From CAVRXT01 sp049644285 (lineage in GTDB: Bacteria; Acidobacteriota; Terriglobia; Acidiferrales; UBA7541), in assembly GCA_049644285.1 (NCBI GenBank), contig JBARRP010000288.1:1-19750 (forward strand): a stretch of 19,750 bases of DNA. Reading direction: 5' to 3'. Positions 7,174 to 15,425 of the stretch are shown here, one piece after another. A program made the position numbers and the translations under genes. The notes beneath the pieces were generated by a model. The model was given only the letters and a program-made list of their open reading frames with translations, searched no databases and was not told the DNA's origin. The first letter of the stretch is position 1. Each line of letters starts with the position of its first letter.

Positions 7174-9378
7174 CTAGGGCGTTGGAGAGACCGTGGGGGA
7201 GTTCGCGGCAACCTGAGGTGGCCGCAAGGCGAGGTAGGCGCGGCCGAAGGCGGCGTGCTGCGTTCCGGCGGTGACGACCACGGCCTGGATGACGTACTGG
7301 CCAGCGGGCAACTTCCCGAGGGGAAGGCTCATGCGGAATGAGGCCGTGCGCGTCTTCGGGTTGACGTCGGTGGGCGCCAGCAAGGGAGTGGCGTTGACCT
7401 GCAAGCCGCTGCGGAAGAAGGCGAGCGCTGCGCGAAGCGTAGTGGGATCGTCCTTCGCAGGGTAATACGCCTGGAAGAAGGCGTAGAGAGTCTGGTCCTT
7501 CGTGAACACGCGCGTCACACTCGGAACAATCCTCTGGCCTGACATCTCCAGGGGCGAATTTGCGATCTTGGCTTGAGCGCCGAGGCCTTTTGTCTGAACC
7601 TCAGATGACTTTTCAATGGGAACGAGTTGGCTTGAAAGAAAGACGGAGCTCAAGGTGACGCGATTCGGTTGCGACGGAGGCAAAACAATATCTTCTTCGA
7701 AGGTGCCGATGCGGCCAGTTTCGTTTTCCCTCGCCAGGAATTTCAGCCGGTATTTGCCGGGCTCGAGAACGACACCACCTTGATACAGAAGATTGCTGCG
7801 ATTGACCTGCTCGAAGCGCTGCTGATCGAGTTGAACGCGGATCGTATCGCGCAGACTTGCGACGCTCTGGCCTGAAGGATAGGCGCGAACTTCGGCAGCG
7901 AAATCAAAAGCGGCTTCCCGGCGTCCGTGCTTTTGCGCCCAATCGAGAGCGCTCGAGGAGAGCTTGGCGGCGATGGGCACGTAAATCTGCTGGTCGCTGA
8001 GGCGAAACATCGAGGTTTCCACGGCAATGGGCAGCTCAACGACCGGGTTCTCGGAATGCATTGCGTCGGCGAGCTGCTGATCGCGACTTTCCTTTTCCAG
8101 GTGCTGGAAATCTCTTGGGGCGTAGTAGCCGTTGCGGTAGCGGACGTGCACGCCGGGCGCGTTGACCTTCACGCGAACGGCTCGCCAACTGCCGTCGTGC
8201 TTGACGTTCGGGCCGAGATAGTAGCCGAGGAGGTAGTAGCCGGTGTTGTCCTGCTGAATTTTGGGGAACGCTTCGCTTAAATCGCCGAGATCGAAGAAGG
8301 AGCGGCCGCCCGTGTCGGAGGCAAGGGTGGCGAGGGTGTCGCGGGAATCCTGGCGCTGCTCGGTCTGGTGATAGACGGAGGCGCCGGTGAACATGGAATT
8401 TCCGGTGGCGGCATCCGTGGAAGCATCGCCTCCCGGCAGAGTTGTAAACAGTCCGCGAGAGTCGATGGAATAGATGGAAACGTCGGCGCGATTGGCGGCG
8501 TCGGTGGCGGCTCGAAGCTGCGTGCGATTCTCTTCGCCGGTTTGCGTGATTCCACTGGTGAATTGAATGATGGCTTTTCTACCCGGGATTGCACCGAGGA
8601 CATTCGCAAGGCCCTGGACCGCAGCGAGCTTCTGGTCGGTATTGAAGACGTTGAATTCAGTCTCGTCGGCCGTGTAAGCCGCGCCAGTATATTCCTGAAC
8701 ATCGGATTCCCCGTTTTGCGCAGGGGCGTACAGATTGTCGGCAAGTTGAGACGAGGCGCCCGGCGTCAACCGCCTAACCGCTTTCTCGAGCGTCGCGCGG
8801 TCGTTGGTGAAATCAGCCCACACCGACAAGCGCACTCCGTAGGTGACGACGCCGACGAGGTCGGCCTTCGACATCTGTTTCTGAATGAACTTCAGCGCGG
8901 CGTCGCGAGCGCGCAGCAAGTCATCCGTCTGCATCGAAGTGAGGTCGAAGAAAAGTACAAGCATGCGGCGGTCCCGGACTTGATCGCTGACCGCGTCGGA
9001 TGGCGCCGGGGTAGGGCTATCGAGCGGCACGACGACTGGTTTCGAGATGTCTTCGCTGGCGGTTTCGATTCGCTCGATGTCCGAATAGGAAAAGATGGAA
9101 ATTTGCTGCGCCTTGCCGTTGTCGGTGACGCTGAACTGGTCGGGCCGGAGGCCCTTCACGGGCTTGCCGGAACGGTCAGTCACTTCGACATCGATGCGAA
9201 CCAAATCCGTGGAGGAACGAATGGCCGGGCTTTGATCGGCTTGCGAGGATGGCGGCGGAGGAGGCGGCCCCGAGACGGGCGGCGCCGTGGATTGCTGCTG
9301 CGTTTCCGCGGGGAGTGGGCTTATCAGCAGAATCGCGAGCAAGACCGCGATGAATGATTTGCCAGCGGCGCGTGTCAT
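7174..9378 (-). CDS. Exported VWFA-domain protein (acidobacterial VWFA-related family)
   Basis: The product has 734 residues. A signal peptide (MTRAAGKSFIAVLLAILLIS, cleaved near PLPAE) is followed by a Pro-rich stretch with six Pro at 38-43, then the family entry motif TDLVRIDVEVTDRSGKPVKG and the phrase LRPDQFSVTDNGK. The von Willebrand A domain covers about 138-345. Its metal site begins VLFFDLTSM with D145, a departure from the strict DxSxS MIDAS. RNGYYAPR follows at the domain end. About residues 440-734 look like beta-rich repeats of unknown role. It resembles TIGR03436. The ATG overlaps the TonB receptor stop as TAATG, so the two are translationally coupled. A periplasmic or surface role linked to the receptor is inferred, not shown. 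Confidence 0.9.
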   Translation of the reverse strand: MTRAAGKSFIAVLLAILLISPLPAETQQQSTAPPVSGPPPPPPSSQADQSPAIRSSTDLVRIDVEVTDRSGKPVKGLRPDQFSVTDNGKAQQISIFSYSDIERIETASEDISKPVVVPLDSPTPAPSDAVSDQVRDRRMLVLFFDLTSMQTDDLLRARDAALKFIQKQMSKADLVGVVTYGVRLSVWADFTNDRATLEKAVRRLTPGASSQLADNLYAPAQNGESDVQEYTGAAYTADETEFNVFNTDQKLAAVQGLANVLGAIPGRKAIIQFTSGITQTGEENRTQLRAATDAANRADVSIYSIDSRGLFTTLPGGDASTDAATGNSMFTGASVYHQTEQRQDSRDTLATLASDTGGRSFFDLGDLSEAFPKIQQDNTGYYLLGYYLGPNVKHDGSWRAVRVKVNAPGVHVRYRNGYYAPRDFQHLEKESRDQQLADAMHSENPVVELPIAVETSMFRLSDQQIYVPIAAKLSSSALDWAQKHGRREAAFDFAAEVRAYPSGQSVASLRDTIRVQLDQQRFEQVNRSNLLYQGGVVLEPGKYRLKFLARENETGRIGTFEEDIVLPPSQPNRVTLSSVFLSSQLVPIEKSSEVQTKGLGAQAKIANSPLEMSGQRIVPSVTRVFTKDQTLYAFFQAYYPAKDDPTTLRAALAFFRSGLQVNATPLLAPTDVNPKTRTASFRMSLPLGKLPAGQYVIQAVVVTAGTQHAAFGRAYLALRPPQVAANSPTVSPTP

Positions 9379-12300
9379 TAGAAATTCACCCGCAGCATAA
9401 TATCCATCGAACGCATGGAAGCAGCTCCTGTCACGCGGCCGAACGCAGACGAACCCAAGAGGGTCGAGAGGCCATTAAAATTCGGGGTATTGGTGACGTT
9501 CTGGACTTCCCATCGAGCTTCGAGGCGGCGCTGGCGATCCGACGGGCCGAAGAGAAAAGACTTGGCCAGAGAGAAATTCCAAGTGAAGGTGCAGGGTCCT
9601 TCGATGGTGTTGCGGGCGGCATTGCCGAAACGCAGCGGTGGCGGCACAGCGAAAGCCGCCGTATTGAAGAACGCGAGCGGCGAGCCGCCACAAATCCCGA
9701 GATTCGGGTCGCCGACCTGATCGGGGCGTCCGGAGAAGTTCGATCCTGTGCCGGTATTGTCGGACGCATTGCCACCGACGAGAGCGGTGTGGGGTGTGCC
9801 CGTCTGCCAGGTCAGGGTGTTCATGGCGCGCCAATTGCCGAACACGCGGTCGGACCAGCCTTGCTGCGCCCAGCGCTTTCTTTCACCGAGGGGGAGCTCG
9901 TACACTGAAAAGAGACGAAACTGGTGGCGTATGTCAAAGGAAGAAAGCCCGCGCTCCGCTGCGAAATCATTGTCATTTTGAACGACGACGGCAGTGCCGC
10001 CACCGATCGAACTCGCATTGTCGAGCGACTTCGCGAACGTATAGATTCCCTGCACGGTGAAGCCCTGCGAGAAACGGTGCACCAAACGGACCTGCACGGC
10101 GTTATAGATCGAATTGGCGCCGGACTGGTCGAAGGTGAATCCCCCGGCCTTAGAAAAACGACGTTGATTGTCGGTGTTGAGCTGGCTGCCGGCCGGCGCG
10201 CGATTCGGTGCGCGCAAGAGATCGAGATCCGTTCCCTTTGTACCCGTGTAGGTCAGATTGAGAATCCAATTCGGGGAGAGATCGGTTTCCGTTCCCAACA
10301 TCCAAACCTGCGCATATCCGTCTCGGTAGAAAGGATCGACTCCGGCGGTGTTCGAAATTCTGTTGCTGGCCGATGCCAGCCCCGGGAAGCCGTTTTCGAG
10401 CGTGAGCAACTGGGTAGCGGTGGTGAGCCGCGTCTGGGCAGTGGCAAAGGGGGGCTGGTACGCGAGATAGTACGCGAGGGTGCTGTAGACCGACTCGTTG
10501 TAAAAGATGGAATATCCAGCGCGTACGACCGTCTTCGGCTTGATGTTCGGCTGCCACGCGAAACCAATTCTGGGCGCCCAACTCCCGTAGTCGCCATGGA
10601 TGAGCGCGCGCGGGAAACCCATCGCGCCGGGTGTGACTACGGCGACCGTGTTGGCCTGAGAATTCAAGTCGAGGTTCGCGATCTTGTTGAACAACTCGAC
10701 CGGCGGCGTCACGGTTTCATAGCGGACACCATAGTCGAAAGTGAATCGTGGGTGGACCCGCCAGTCATCCTGGGCGTAACCGACGAAGCCCCAACTGCGG
10801 AAATAGGCACTGGAGCTGCCGAAACGGGTGTTGGTGGCCTGAGGCAAGCCCAGCAGGAAATCGGCAAAGTCGAAGCCGGTGCCGCGAATGGGTTGGCCTT
10901 GCGAATCCAGTTGGCTGGTCATCAGACCAGTGAAGGTGAAGGAGCCGCGGGGCATGGGATCGGTGCGGGTGTTGTACTCGATTCGCCGGACCTCACCGCC
11001 GGCCCGCCACGTGTGCTTCGTGCGCGTGTAGGTGACGCCGTCGGTAAAGCGCAGAGTCTGGTTGCGCGTCAGAGACGGGACGGGATCGCTCAAGCTTGAA
11101 AAATTCGTGTAGCCAACTAGAGGCACACCGAAATCGATCGGATTGGTCGAAATGCCGCTGATCCCCAGATTCGAGGCGATGTCGGCGCCAAAGGAGTTGT
11201 CGCTGAGGATTTGAATGCGGCTGCGGCTCCAATTCAGGTGCGTGTCATTGACAAGTCGCGGGGACCAGTTTTGAGTCAGGCCCAAGTCGACGTTCTGATT
11301 CCGTGTCGATTGGTGGCTGCCGAACACCGGAAAACTGACCAGGGTATTTTGCCGGACGGAGTTGAAGTTGTATCCACCCTGGACGTTGAATTTCGAGTTG
11401 ATCGTATGGAGAACATGCAGGTTGAGCGCATCGGACGTGAGGGGCACGGTTGATTGCAGATAGAAATTCTGGACGTTGCCGGGGAGATTCGGGAGAGGAA
11501 TGAATGCGAGCAATCCTTTGGCCGTGTTGTCGATCATATTCTGCGGAATCTTGCTGTCAAGCGGAGTGCGCGGGCCGGCAATGTTTGACCTGGGATCAAA
11601 GAGCTGGATGCCTAGCGCGCTGAAATCTCCCTGGCGCTCCGCGAGCGTGGGGACCGTCGCGAAGGTATCGACAGGACTCTTCTGGGAATCGTGATTGTAG
11701 TTGACGAAGAAGAAGGTGCGGTCCTTCCCATCATAAACGTGTGGAATCTTCAGGGGTCCTCCCATATTGCCCCCGACGCGCTCGTCGTAGTGACTGATCT
11801 TCGATGAAGGGATGCCAGTCAAAGAAAATGGCCGCGCATCCCAAACGGAATTCTCGTAGCGGTCGTAAAAACTAAATCGAACGCGATTCACGGCTTGGCG
11901 AAAGAGCCGGCCTCCGCCACCGAAGGGACCACCACCTCGGCCGCCACCTCCAGGGAATTGACCTGGACCTTGTCCTCCCCTCCCTGAAGGGCCAAAACCC
12001 GGGGCTGCGGGACCACCCTGACCGGGGCCACCGCCGGCGCCGCCAGGACTGCCTGGACCGCCGGGGCCGCCCGGGCCGCCGAAACCGCCTTGGCCAGAGC
12101 CACCGAACCCCGGTTCGCCGCCTATGCCGCCGAGCCCGTTCGCCGCGAGCCCCTGACCGACTGTGCCGCGCAGTAGGAAGGAATCCGACGATGAAGCGGC
12201 ACCCAAGGAACCGGAATCAGGGGGCGAGGGGTTTTCATCACCTTGGCCGCTGCTTTCGCGAGCCAGGTCGGTCTGCTGGAAGCCGCCGCGGGCCATGCCT

Positions 12301-12839
12301 TGGCGCATCGCGTTGACGACACCCGGAGGCAACTGCCGGTCGCGTCCGGCGCCTCTCGCGGTCGAACCGGGTGCCGCCCCAGCCGGCGAATTAGGCGGTG
12401 TCTTCGCGCCACCCGCTGGGGGCTGATTCGCATTTGACGCTGAACCGTTCGGCAAAGGAGGCTGAGATTTTGGTTCGAGCTCCGCGAGGGTCGCAACGTG
12501 CAGCACAAGATCGATCTTATTGCTCGTCGCAGTTGGGAGCTGTATTTCGGCTGACGCAGACACGAAGCCGAGCTGGCTCGCTTCCGCGCGATAGTGGCCG
12601 GCCGGGAGCCCGGGAACTTCGAACTTGCCCGATTCGTCAGTCCAACTCACCCAAACTTTGTTGGTATCTGTGTTAGTAAGTCGCACCGTCGCCCCTGGGA
12701 TCGGCACACTCTCGGCGGTGCGCACAATGCCGGTGGCGCTCGCCGTGGGGGCTTGGGGCTGTTGAGCAAAGGCCGCCGGGGAGATGAACAGGAGCCAGCC
12801 GATAAGCCCTGCGCTCGTTTTTCGAGACGCGAAGTTCAA
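9378..12839 (-). CDS. Oar-like TonB-dependent receptor with N-terminal carboxypeptidase-regulatory domain
   Basis: The product has about 1153 residues from the TTG at 12839. That start has GAGAG six bases upstream and leads directly into a signal peptide (SAGLIGWLLFISPAAFA, cleavage after AFA). The frame can begin at another TTG at 12977, but this would add 46 non-signal-like residues and has no ribosome site. Residues about 30-115 are a CarboxypepD_reg-like beta sandwich (IPGATVRLTNTDTNK, LPAGHYRAEASQLGF). Residues about 115-330 are Pro/Gly-rich. The plug and barrel follow, with the family phrases FLLRGTVGQGL, GGNMGGPLKIPHVYDGKDRT and YAQDDWRVHPRFTFDYGVRYE. The chain ends MLRVNF with a terminal Phe, as expected for an outer-membrane barrel. 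The transported or bound substrate is unknown. It is followed by the coupled VWFA gene. Confidence 0.93.
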   Translation of the reverse strand: MNFASRKTSAGLIGWLLFISPAAFAQQPQAPTASATGIVRTAESVPIPGATVRLTNTDTNKVWVSWTDESGKFEVPGLPAGHYRAEASQLGFVSASAEIQLPTATSNKIDLVLHVATLAELEPKSQPPLPNGSASNANQPPAGGAKTPPNSPAGAAPGSTARGAGRDRQLPPGVVNAMRQGMARGGFQQTDLARESSGQGDENPSPPDSGSLGAASSSDSFLLRGTVGQGLAANGLGGIGGEPGFGGSGQGGFGGPGGPGGPGSPGGAGGGPGQGGPAAPGFGPSGRGGQGPGQFPGGGGRGGGPFGGGGRLFRQAVNRVRFSFYDRYENSVWDARPFSLTGIPSSKISHYDERVGGNMGGPLKIPHVYDGKDRTFFFVNYNHDSQKSPVDTFATVPTLAERQGDFSALGIQLFDPRSNIAGPRTPLDSKIPQNMIDNTAKGLLAFIPLPNLPGNVQNFYLQSTVPLTSDALNLHVLHTINSKFNVQGGYNFNSVRQNTLVSFPVFGSHQSTRNQNVDLGLTQNWSPRLVNDTHLNWSRSRIQILSDNSFGADIASNLGISGISTNPIDFGVPLVGYTNFSSLSDPVPSLTRNQTLRFTDGVTYTRTKHTWRAGGEVRRIEYNTRTDPMPRGSFTFTGLMTSQLDSQGQPIRGTGFDFADFLLGLPQATNTRFGSSSAYFRSWGFVGYAQDDWRVHPRFTFDYGVRYETVTPPVELFNKIANLDLNSQANTVAVVTPGAMGFPRALIHGDYGSWAPRIGFAWQPNIKPKTVVRAGYSIFYNESVYSTLAYYLAYQPPFATAQTRLTTATQLLTLENGFPGLASASNRISNTAGVDPFYRDGYAQVWMLGTETDLSPNWILNLTYTGTKGTDLDLLRAPNRAPAGSQLNTDNQRRFSKAGGFTFDQSGANSIYNAVQVRLVHRFSQGFTVQGIYTFAKSLDNASSIGGGTAVVVQNDNDFAAERGLSSFDIRHQFRLFSVYELPLGERKRWAQQGWSDRVFGNWRAMNTLTWQTGTPHTALVGGNASDNTGTGSNFSGRPDQVGDPNLGICGGSPLAFFNTAAFAVPPPLRFGNAARNTIEGPCTFTWNFSLAKSFLFGPSDRQRRLEARWEVQNVTNTPNFNGLSTLLGSSAFGRVTGAASMRSMDIMLRVNF
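11905..12145 (-). repeat. Collagen-like Gly/Pro-rich low-complexity segment in the TonB receptor
   Basis: About residues 231-311 of the receptor are dominated by Gly, Pro, Gln and Ala, with short GPGGPGGPGSPGGAGG-like triplet runs and a GGGGRGGGPFGGGG end. It sits between the regulatory domain and the plug/barrel part. It is within the reading frame and is not a frameshift artefact, as the flanking family motifs are in the same frame. Confidence 0.85.
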
Positions 12840-13179
12840 AGCGTTTCTCTCAACCGATGAGATCCGACCGCACGGAACCCGATCGCTTCCCTTGGGTAGC
12901 CTTTGTGCGATGCACGCGGACTGGTTTTGAAGCTTCGTGCCGTTTTTTCGATCAGAGGAACGGGCCGTGGCATACAAGAGGAAAGACGTGGAACGGGCCT
13001 CAAGTGTTTCAGCTGGTTTTCACCGGGTTGTCCAGGAAACGCAACACCGACTGCTTAACCATCCGCTTTCCATGCAGTTGTGACGCACAACTCTTCGCAT
13101 CTCCATAGTTATTGCGTTGAGGCGGCTAAAAAGTTCCCTAAAATCTGCGGAAGCCGACTAAGGGAGGGTCAGCCGATTC
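12840..13179. other. Intergenic region upstream of the TonB receptor operon, 340 bp
   Basis: This lies between the end of the sulfate operon (cobA stop at 13180) and the TonB receptor start, both on the minus strand. It holds the palindrome at 13076-13092 listed separately. No clear terminator with a T tract follows cobA, and no convincing promoter hexamers or RNA gene are seen. Confidence 0.45.
13076..13092. promoter_or_regulatory. Perfect palindrome AGTTGTG-ACG-CACAACT, operator candidate
   Basis: Seven-base arms are exact reverse complements around a 3-bp spacer, about 240 bp upstream of the TonB receptor start and 90 bp downstream of cobA. The size and symmetry fit a dimeric helix-turn-helix operator. 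A small RNA hairpin is the alternative; no T tract follows on either strand. Confidence 0.4.
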
Positions 13180-14040
13180 TCAGCGGATGATTCTGCGCTC
13201 ACTTCGGTGGCCTGATGCGCCGCTCGAGGCTTCGATCCCAATGGGTTCGAAGAAAGTTTCCCAGTCCGCCGCTGTGTTAACAGAGACGAGGTTGCCCAGG
13301 CGGATGCTCCGCAGCGCGCGCTCCAGAGAGCGGCCAATGAGGAGGATTGCAGGCGGTTCCACAGGAGGCAGGGTGTGGAGCTCTCTCAGCGAGGCGCCGA
13401 ATTGGTGTTGCGCGGTTGTGGTGGCCTGCGACACGACGACGCAGGGCGTGTCCGGCGGCAAACCTGCCTCGAGGAGGCTTCTGCTCAGGCCGTTCAGGTC
13501 CTTTCCCGGCATGTAAACAACGAGCGTTGTGTCCCGGCGAGCGACATCTCTCCAGTCGATGTTGTCCGGAAACTCCTTCCCGTGCGCGTGATGACTGCTC
13601 ACAATCAGGATGCGCGAGTTGGTCCGGCGATCAGTGAGGGAGGCACCTAGCGAGGCTGCGGCAGCAAAGCCCGCCGTGATTCCAGGAACGACTTCCCAAG
13701 GAACTTCTGCCGCATCCAGCGCGTCGAGTTCCTCCGCCAGGCGGCCGAAGACCAGGGGATCCCCGCCCTTCAAGCGAACGACGCTCATGCCGCGGCGAGC
13801 GGAATCGATCATTAAGCCATTGATCTCCTCTTGAGTGATGCTCTTCGCTCCGCAGCGCTTGCCGACGTTGATGACGATAGCGTGAGGCGCAGCCAAGGAG
13901 GTGATCGCCGCTGGAACGAGATCGTCGTGCAGGACCAACTCGGCGCTGCGCAGCAACGCGCTGGCCTTGACAGTCAGCAGCTCCGGGTCACCCGGACCCG
14001 CCCCGACGAGATAGACCTTGCCTCGATCCGCCTTCGTCAT
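13180..14040 (-). CDS. cobA: Uroporphyrinogen-III C-methyltransferase (SUMT)
   Basis: The product has 286 residues. It transfers two methyl groups from S-adenosylmethionine to uroporphyrinogen III, giving precorrin-2 for siroheme. Motifs are VYLVGAGPGDPELLT (9-23), VGKRCG followed by ITQEEIN (59-74), RLKGGDPLVFGR (89-100) and PGITAG (119-124), all in the usual order and spacing for SUMT. The ATG at 14040 shares ATGA with the stop of the upstream gene, which fixes the start, although the frame stays open to 14253. The last 25 residues (after about 260) extend past the usual fold. It is the last gene of the sulfate operon. Its role there is to supply siroheme to the sulfite reductase rather than cobalamin, an inference from context. 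Confidence 0.95.
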   Translation of the reverse strand: MTKADRGKVYLVGAGPGDPELLTVKASALLRSAELVLHDDLVPAAITSLAAPHAIVINVGKRCGAKSITQEEINGLMIDSARRGMSVVRLKGGDPLVFGRLAEELDALDAAEVPWEVVPGITAGFAAAASLGASLTDRRTNSRILIVSSHHAHGKEFPDNIDWRDVARRDTTLVVYMPGKDLNGLSRSLLEAGLPPDTPCVVVSQATTTAQHQFGASLRELHTLPPVEPPAILLIGRSLERALRSIRLGNLVSVNTAADWETFFEPIGIEASSGASGHRSERRIIR

Positions 14041-14702
14041 GGCTTGACTCCTGGGCTCGTTCCGGATCCTCGGACGACGCGGAATGACGAGCGGCTGGTC
14101 GCTGTGTCGGCTTTTTGCTTCAGGAATTCCTCTGATTGAAAGACCGGGCGGTCCGCAAGCCGATGAAGGAGCTTCCTGCGCCTTGCGGAGGGCGGATGGT
14201 TGGCGAGAATTTCCCGGCGAAGCGCGCCGATCTCGTGCAGCCAATCTCCCCACGAGTCGTCAAGGGTGTCCTCGAGCTCGCGACGAAGCTTCTGGGCAAA
14301 CGCCGGACTCTCGCCTGAGGTGGAAATGGCGATCTGGAGGTCGCCCCGACGAACGACAGCCGGGAAATAAAAATCACAATGAGGTGGATCATCGACGGAA
14401 TTGCAGAGAACGCCTCGCGTCTGCGCCTCCCGGTAAACCCAATCATTGACCTCCGCGGACGAGGTTGCCGCGACCACGAGCACTGCTTCGTTCAAATCAT
14501 CTGGATCGAATTTACGCCGTTCCCAGAAAATCTGCCCGTCGAGCGCCCACTGCCTCACAGTCTTGGTGGCGCTCCGGCCGACCGCACGCACCACGGCACC
14601 GGCAGCCAAAAGGCCCTTAATCTTGGTCTCGCCAACGCGCCCGGCGCCGACGACGAGGCATTGACGGCCTTCCAGCTTGACGAACATGGGAAAAAGCGAC
14701 AT
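14037..14702 (-). CDS. Precorrin-2 dehydrogenase / sirohydrochlorin ferrochelatase (Met8/CysG-N type)
   Basis: The product has 221 residues. It oxidises precorrin-2 with NAD+ and inserts Fe2+ to finish siroheme. A dinucleotide-binding loop VVGAGRVGETK lies at 17-27, and VDDPPHCDF (103-111) and VVRRGDLQIAISTSGESPAFA (117-136) match the CysG N-terminal domain; the Asp pair in VDDP is in the position of the catalytic Asp of the family. The ATG at 14702 has AAGGAG nine bases upstream, within the end of cysH. The last 40 residues are basic and poorly conserved. The gene overlaps cobA by ATGA, in the same order as the two domains of fused CysG. Symbols vary (cysG N-part, sirC, met8), so none is assigned. 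Confidence 0.93.
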   Translation of the reverse strand: MSLFPMFVKLEGRQCLVVGAGRVGETKIKGLLAAGAVVRAVGRSATKTVRQWALDGQIFWERRKFDPDDLNEAVLVVAATSSAEVNDWVYREAQTRGVLCNSVDDPPHCDFYFPAVVRRGDLQIAISTSGESPAFAQKLRRELEDTLDDSWGDWLHEIGALRREILANHPPSARRRKLLHRLADRPVFQSEEFLKQKADTATSRSSFRVVRGSGTSPGVKP

Positions 14703-14708
14703 CCGGCA

Positions 14709-15404
14709 TCACTCCTTGGCGTGCAAGCCGCACTCCGTCTTGGCGAAGGCAGCCCAGCGGCCGGCGCGCGGATCCTCGCCCGGCTGCACGGGACGCGTGC
14801 AGTAAGTGCATCCGATGCTCGGGTAGTAGCGATCGTGCAGCGGATTGTAGGGAAGCTGATTCGTGCGGATAAAGTCCCAGACCTGAGCTGACGTCCAGTC
14901 CGCCAAGGGGTTCAACTTGACCAAGCCGAAGCCGGCGTCCCAATCGAGCTTGCGGGCATTGGCGCGAGCGGGCGTCTGATCGCGGCGGATTCCAGTGATC
15001 CAGGCCCGCAACCTGGCAAGCTGGTCTTTGAGCGGCGCAACCTTCCGTATCTGACAACAGAGGTTCGGCTCGCGGCTCCACAGCGCGGCGCCATGCTTCA
15101 GCGCTTGCTGCTCCGGGGTCAGCGCCGGACGAGTGCGTTCAACGCGGATTCCGTAGCGTGCCTCAGTCTGCTCGATCAGAGTGTAGGTCTCCGGAAAAAG
15201 AAAATCCGTGTCGAGCGTAAAGACGCGAAACTCGACACCGGCACGAGCGGCCAGCTCAACCAGCACGACATCTTCCGCGCCAAAGCTCGAGGCCACGGCG
15301 ACGTTGGGGCGGAACTCGGTCAGCCCCCAGCGCACGATCTCTTCCGCAGTCCATCGCTCAGCCTCTGCCTGCAAATGCGCAATTCCTGTTTGTGTAGCCT
15401 CCAT
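14709..15404 (-). CDS. cysH: Adenylyl-sulfate (APS) reductase, Fe-S type
   Basis: The product has 231 residues. It reduces APS to sulfite with thioredoxin or a similar donor. The nucleotide loop is SSFGAED (39-45), followed by TLDTDFLFPETY (63-74). Cysteines C116-C117 (NLCCQIRK) and C199/C202 (GCTYC) form the four-Cys ligand set of the [4Fe-4S] cluster that marks APS-using enzymes and is absent from enterobacterial PAPS reductase. ECGLH with C225 is the catalytic end motif. No APS kinase gene is in the operon, which agrees with direct use of APS. The ATG at 15404 has GGGAGG four bases upstream. The TauE/SafE gene ends 21 bp upstream. Confidence 0.95.
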   Translation of the reverse strand: MEATQTGIAHLQAEAERWTAEEIVRWGLTEFRPNVAVASSFGAEDVVLVELAARAGVEFRVFTLDTDFLFPETYTLIEQTEARYGIRVERTRPALTPEQQALKHGAALWSREPNLCCQIRKVAPLKDQLARLRAWITGIRRDQTPARANARKLDWDAGFGLVKLNPLADWTSAQVWDFIRTNQLPYNPLHDRYYPSIGCTYCTRPVQPGEDPRAGRWAAFAKTECGLHAKE

Positions 15405-15425
15405 CGATCCTCCCGTCTGATAGGT

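Noticed and set aside
8368..9357. Long plus-strand ORF (329 codons) opposite the VWFA gene
   Set aside because: Antisense shadow of a gene with a signal peptide and family motifs; its own translation is Arg/Gly-rich with no recognisable domain.
9924..11099. Long plus-strand ORF (391 codons) opposite the TonB receptor
   Set aside because: Shadow of conserved barrel coding sequence; high GC third positions make long antisense frames common.
14041..14253. N-terminal extension of cobA
   Set aside because: It would overlap the Met8-like gene by over 200 bases with a low-complexity basic sequence; the ATGA overlap and SUMT motif at once after the ATG at 14040 fix the start.
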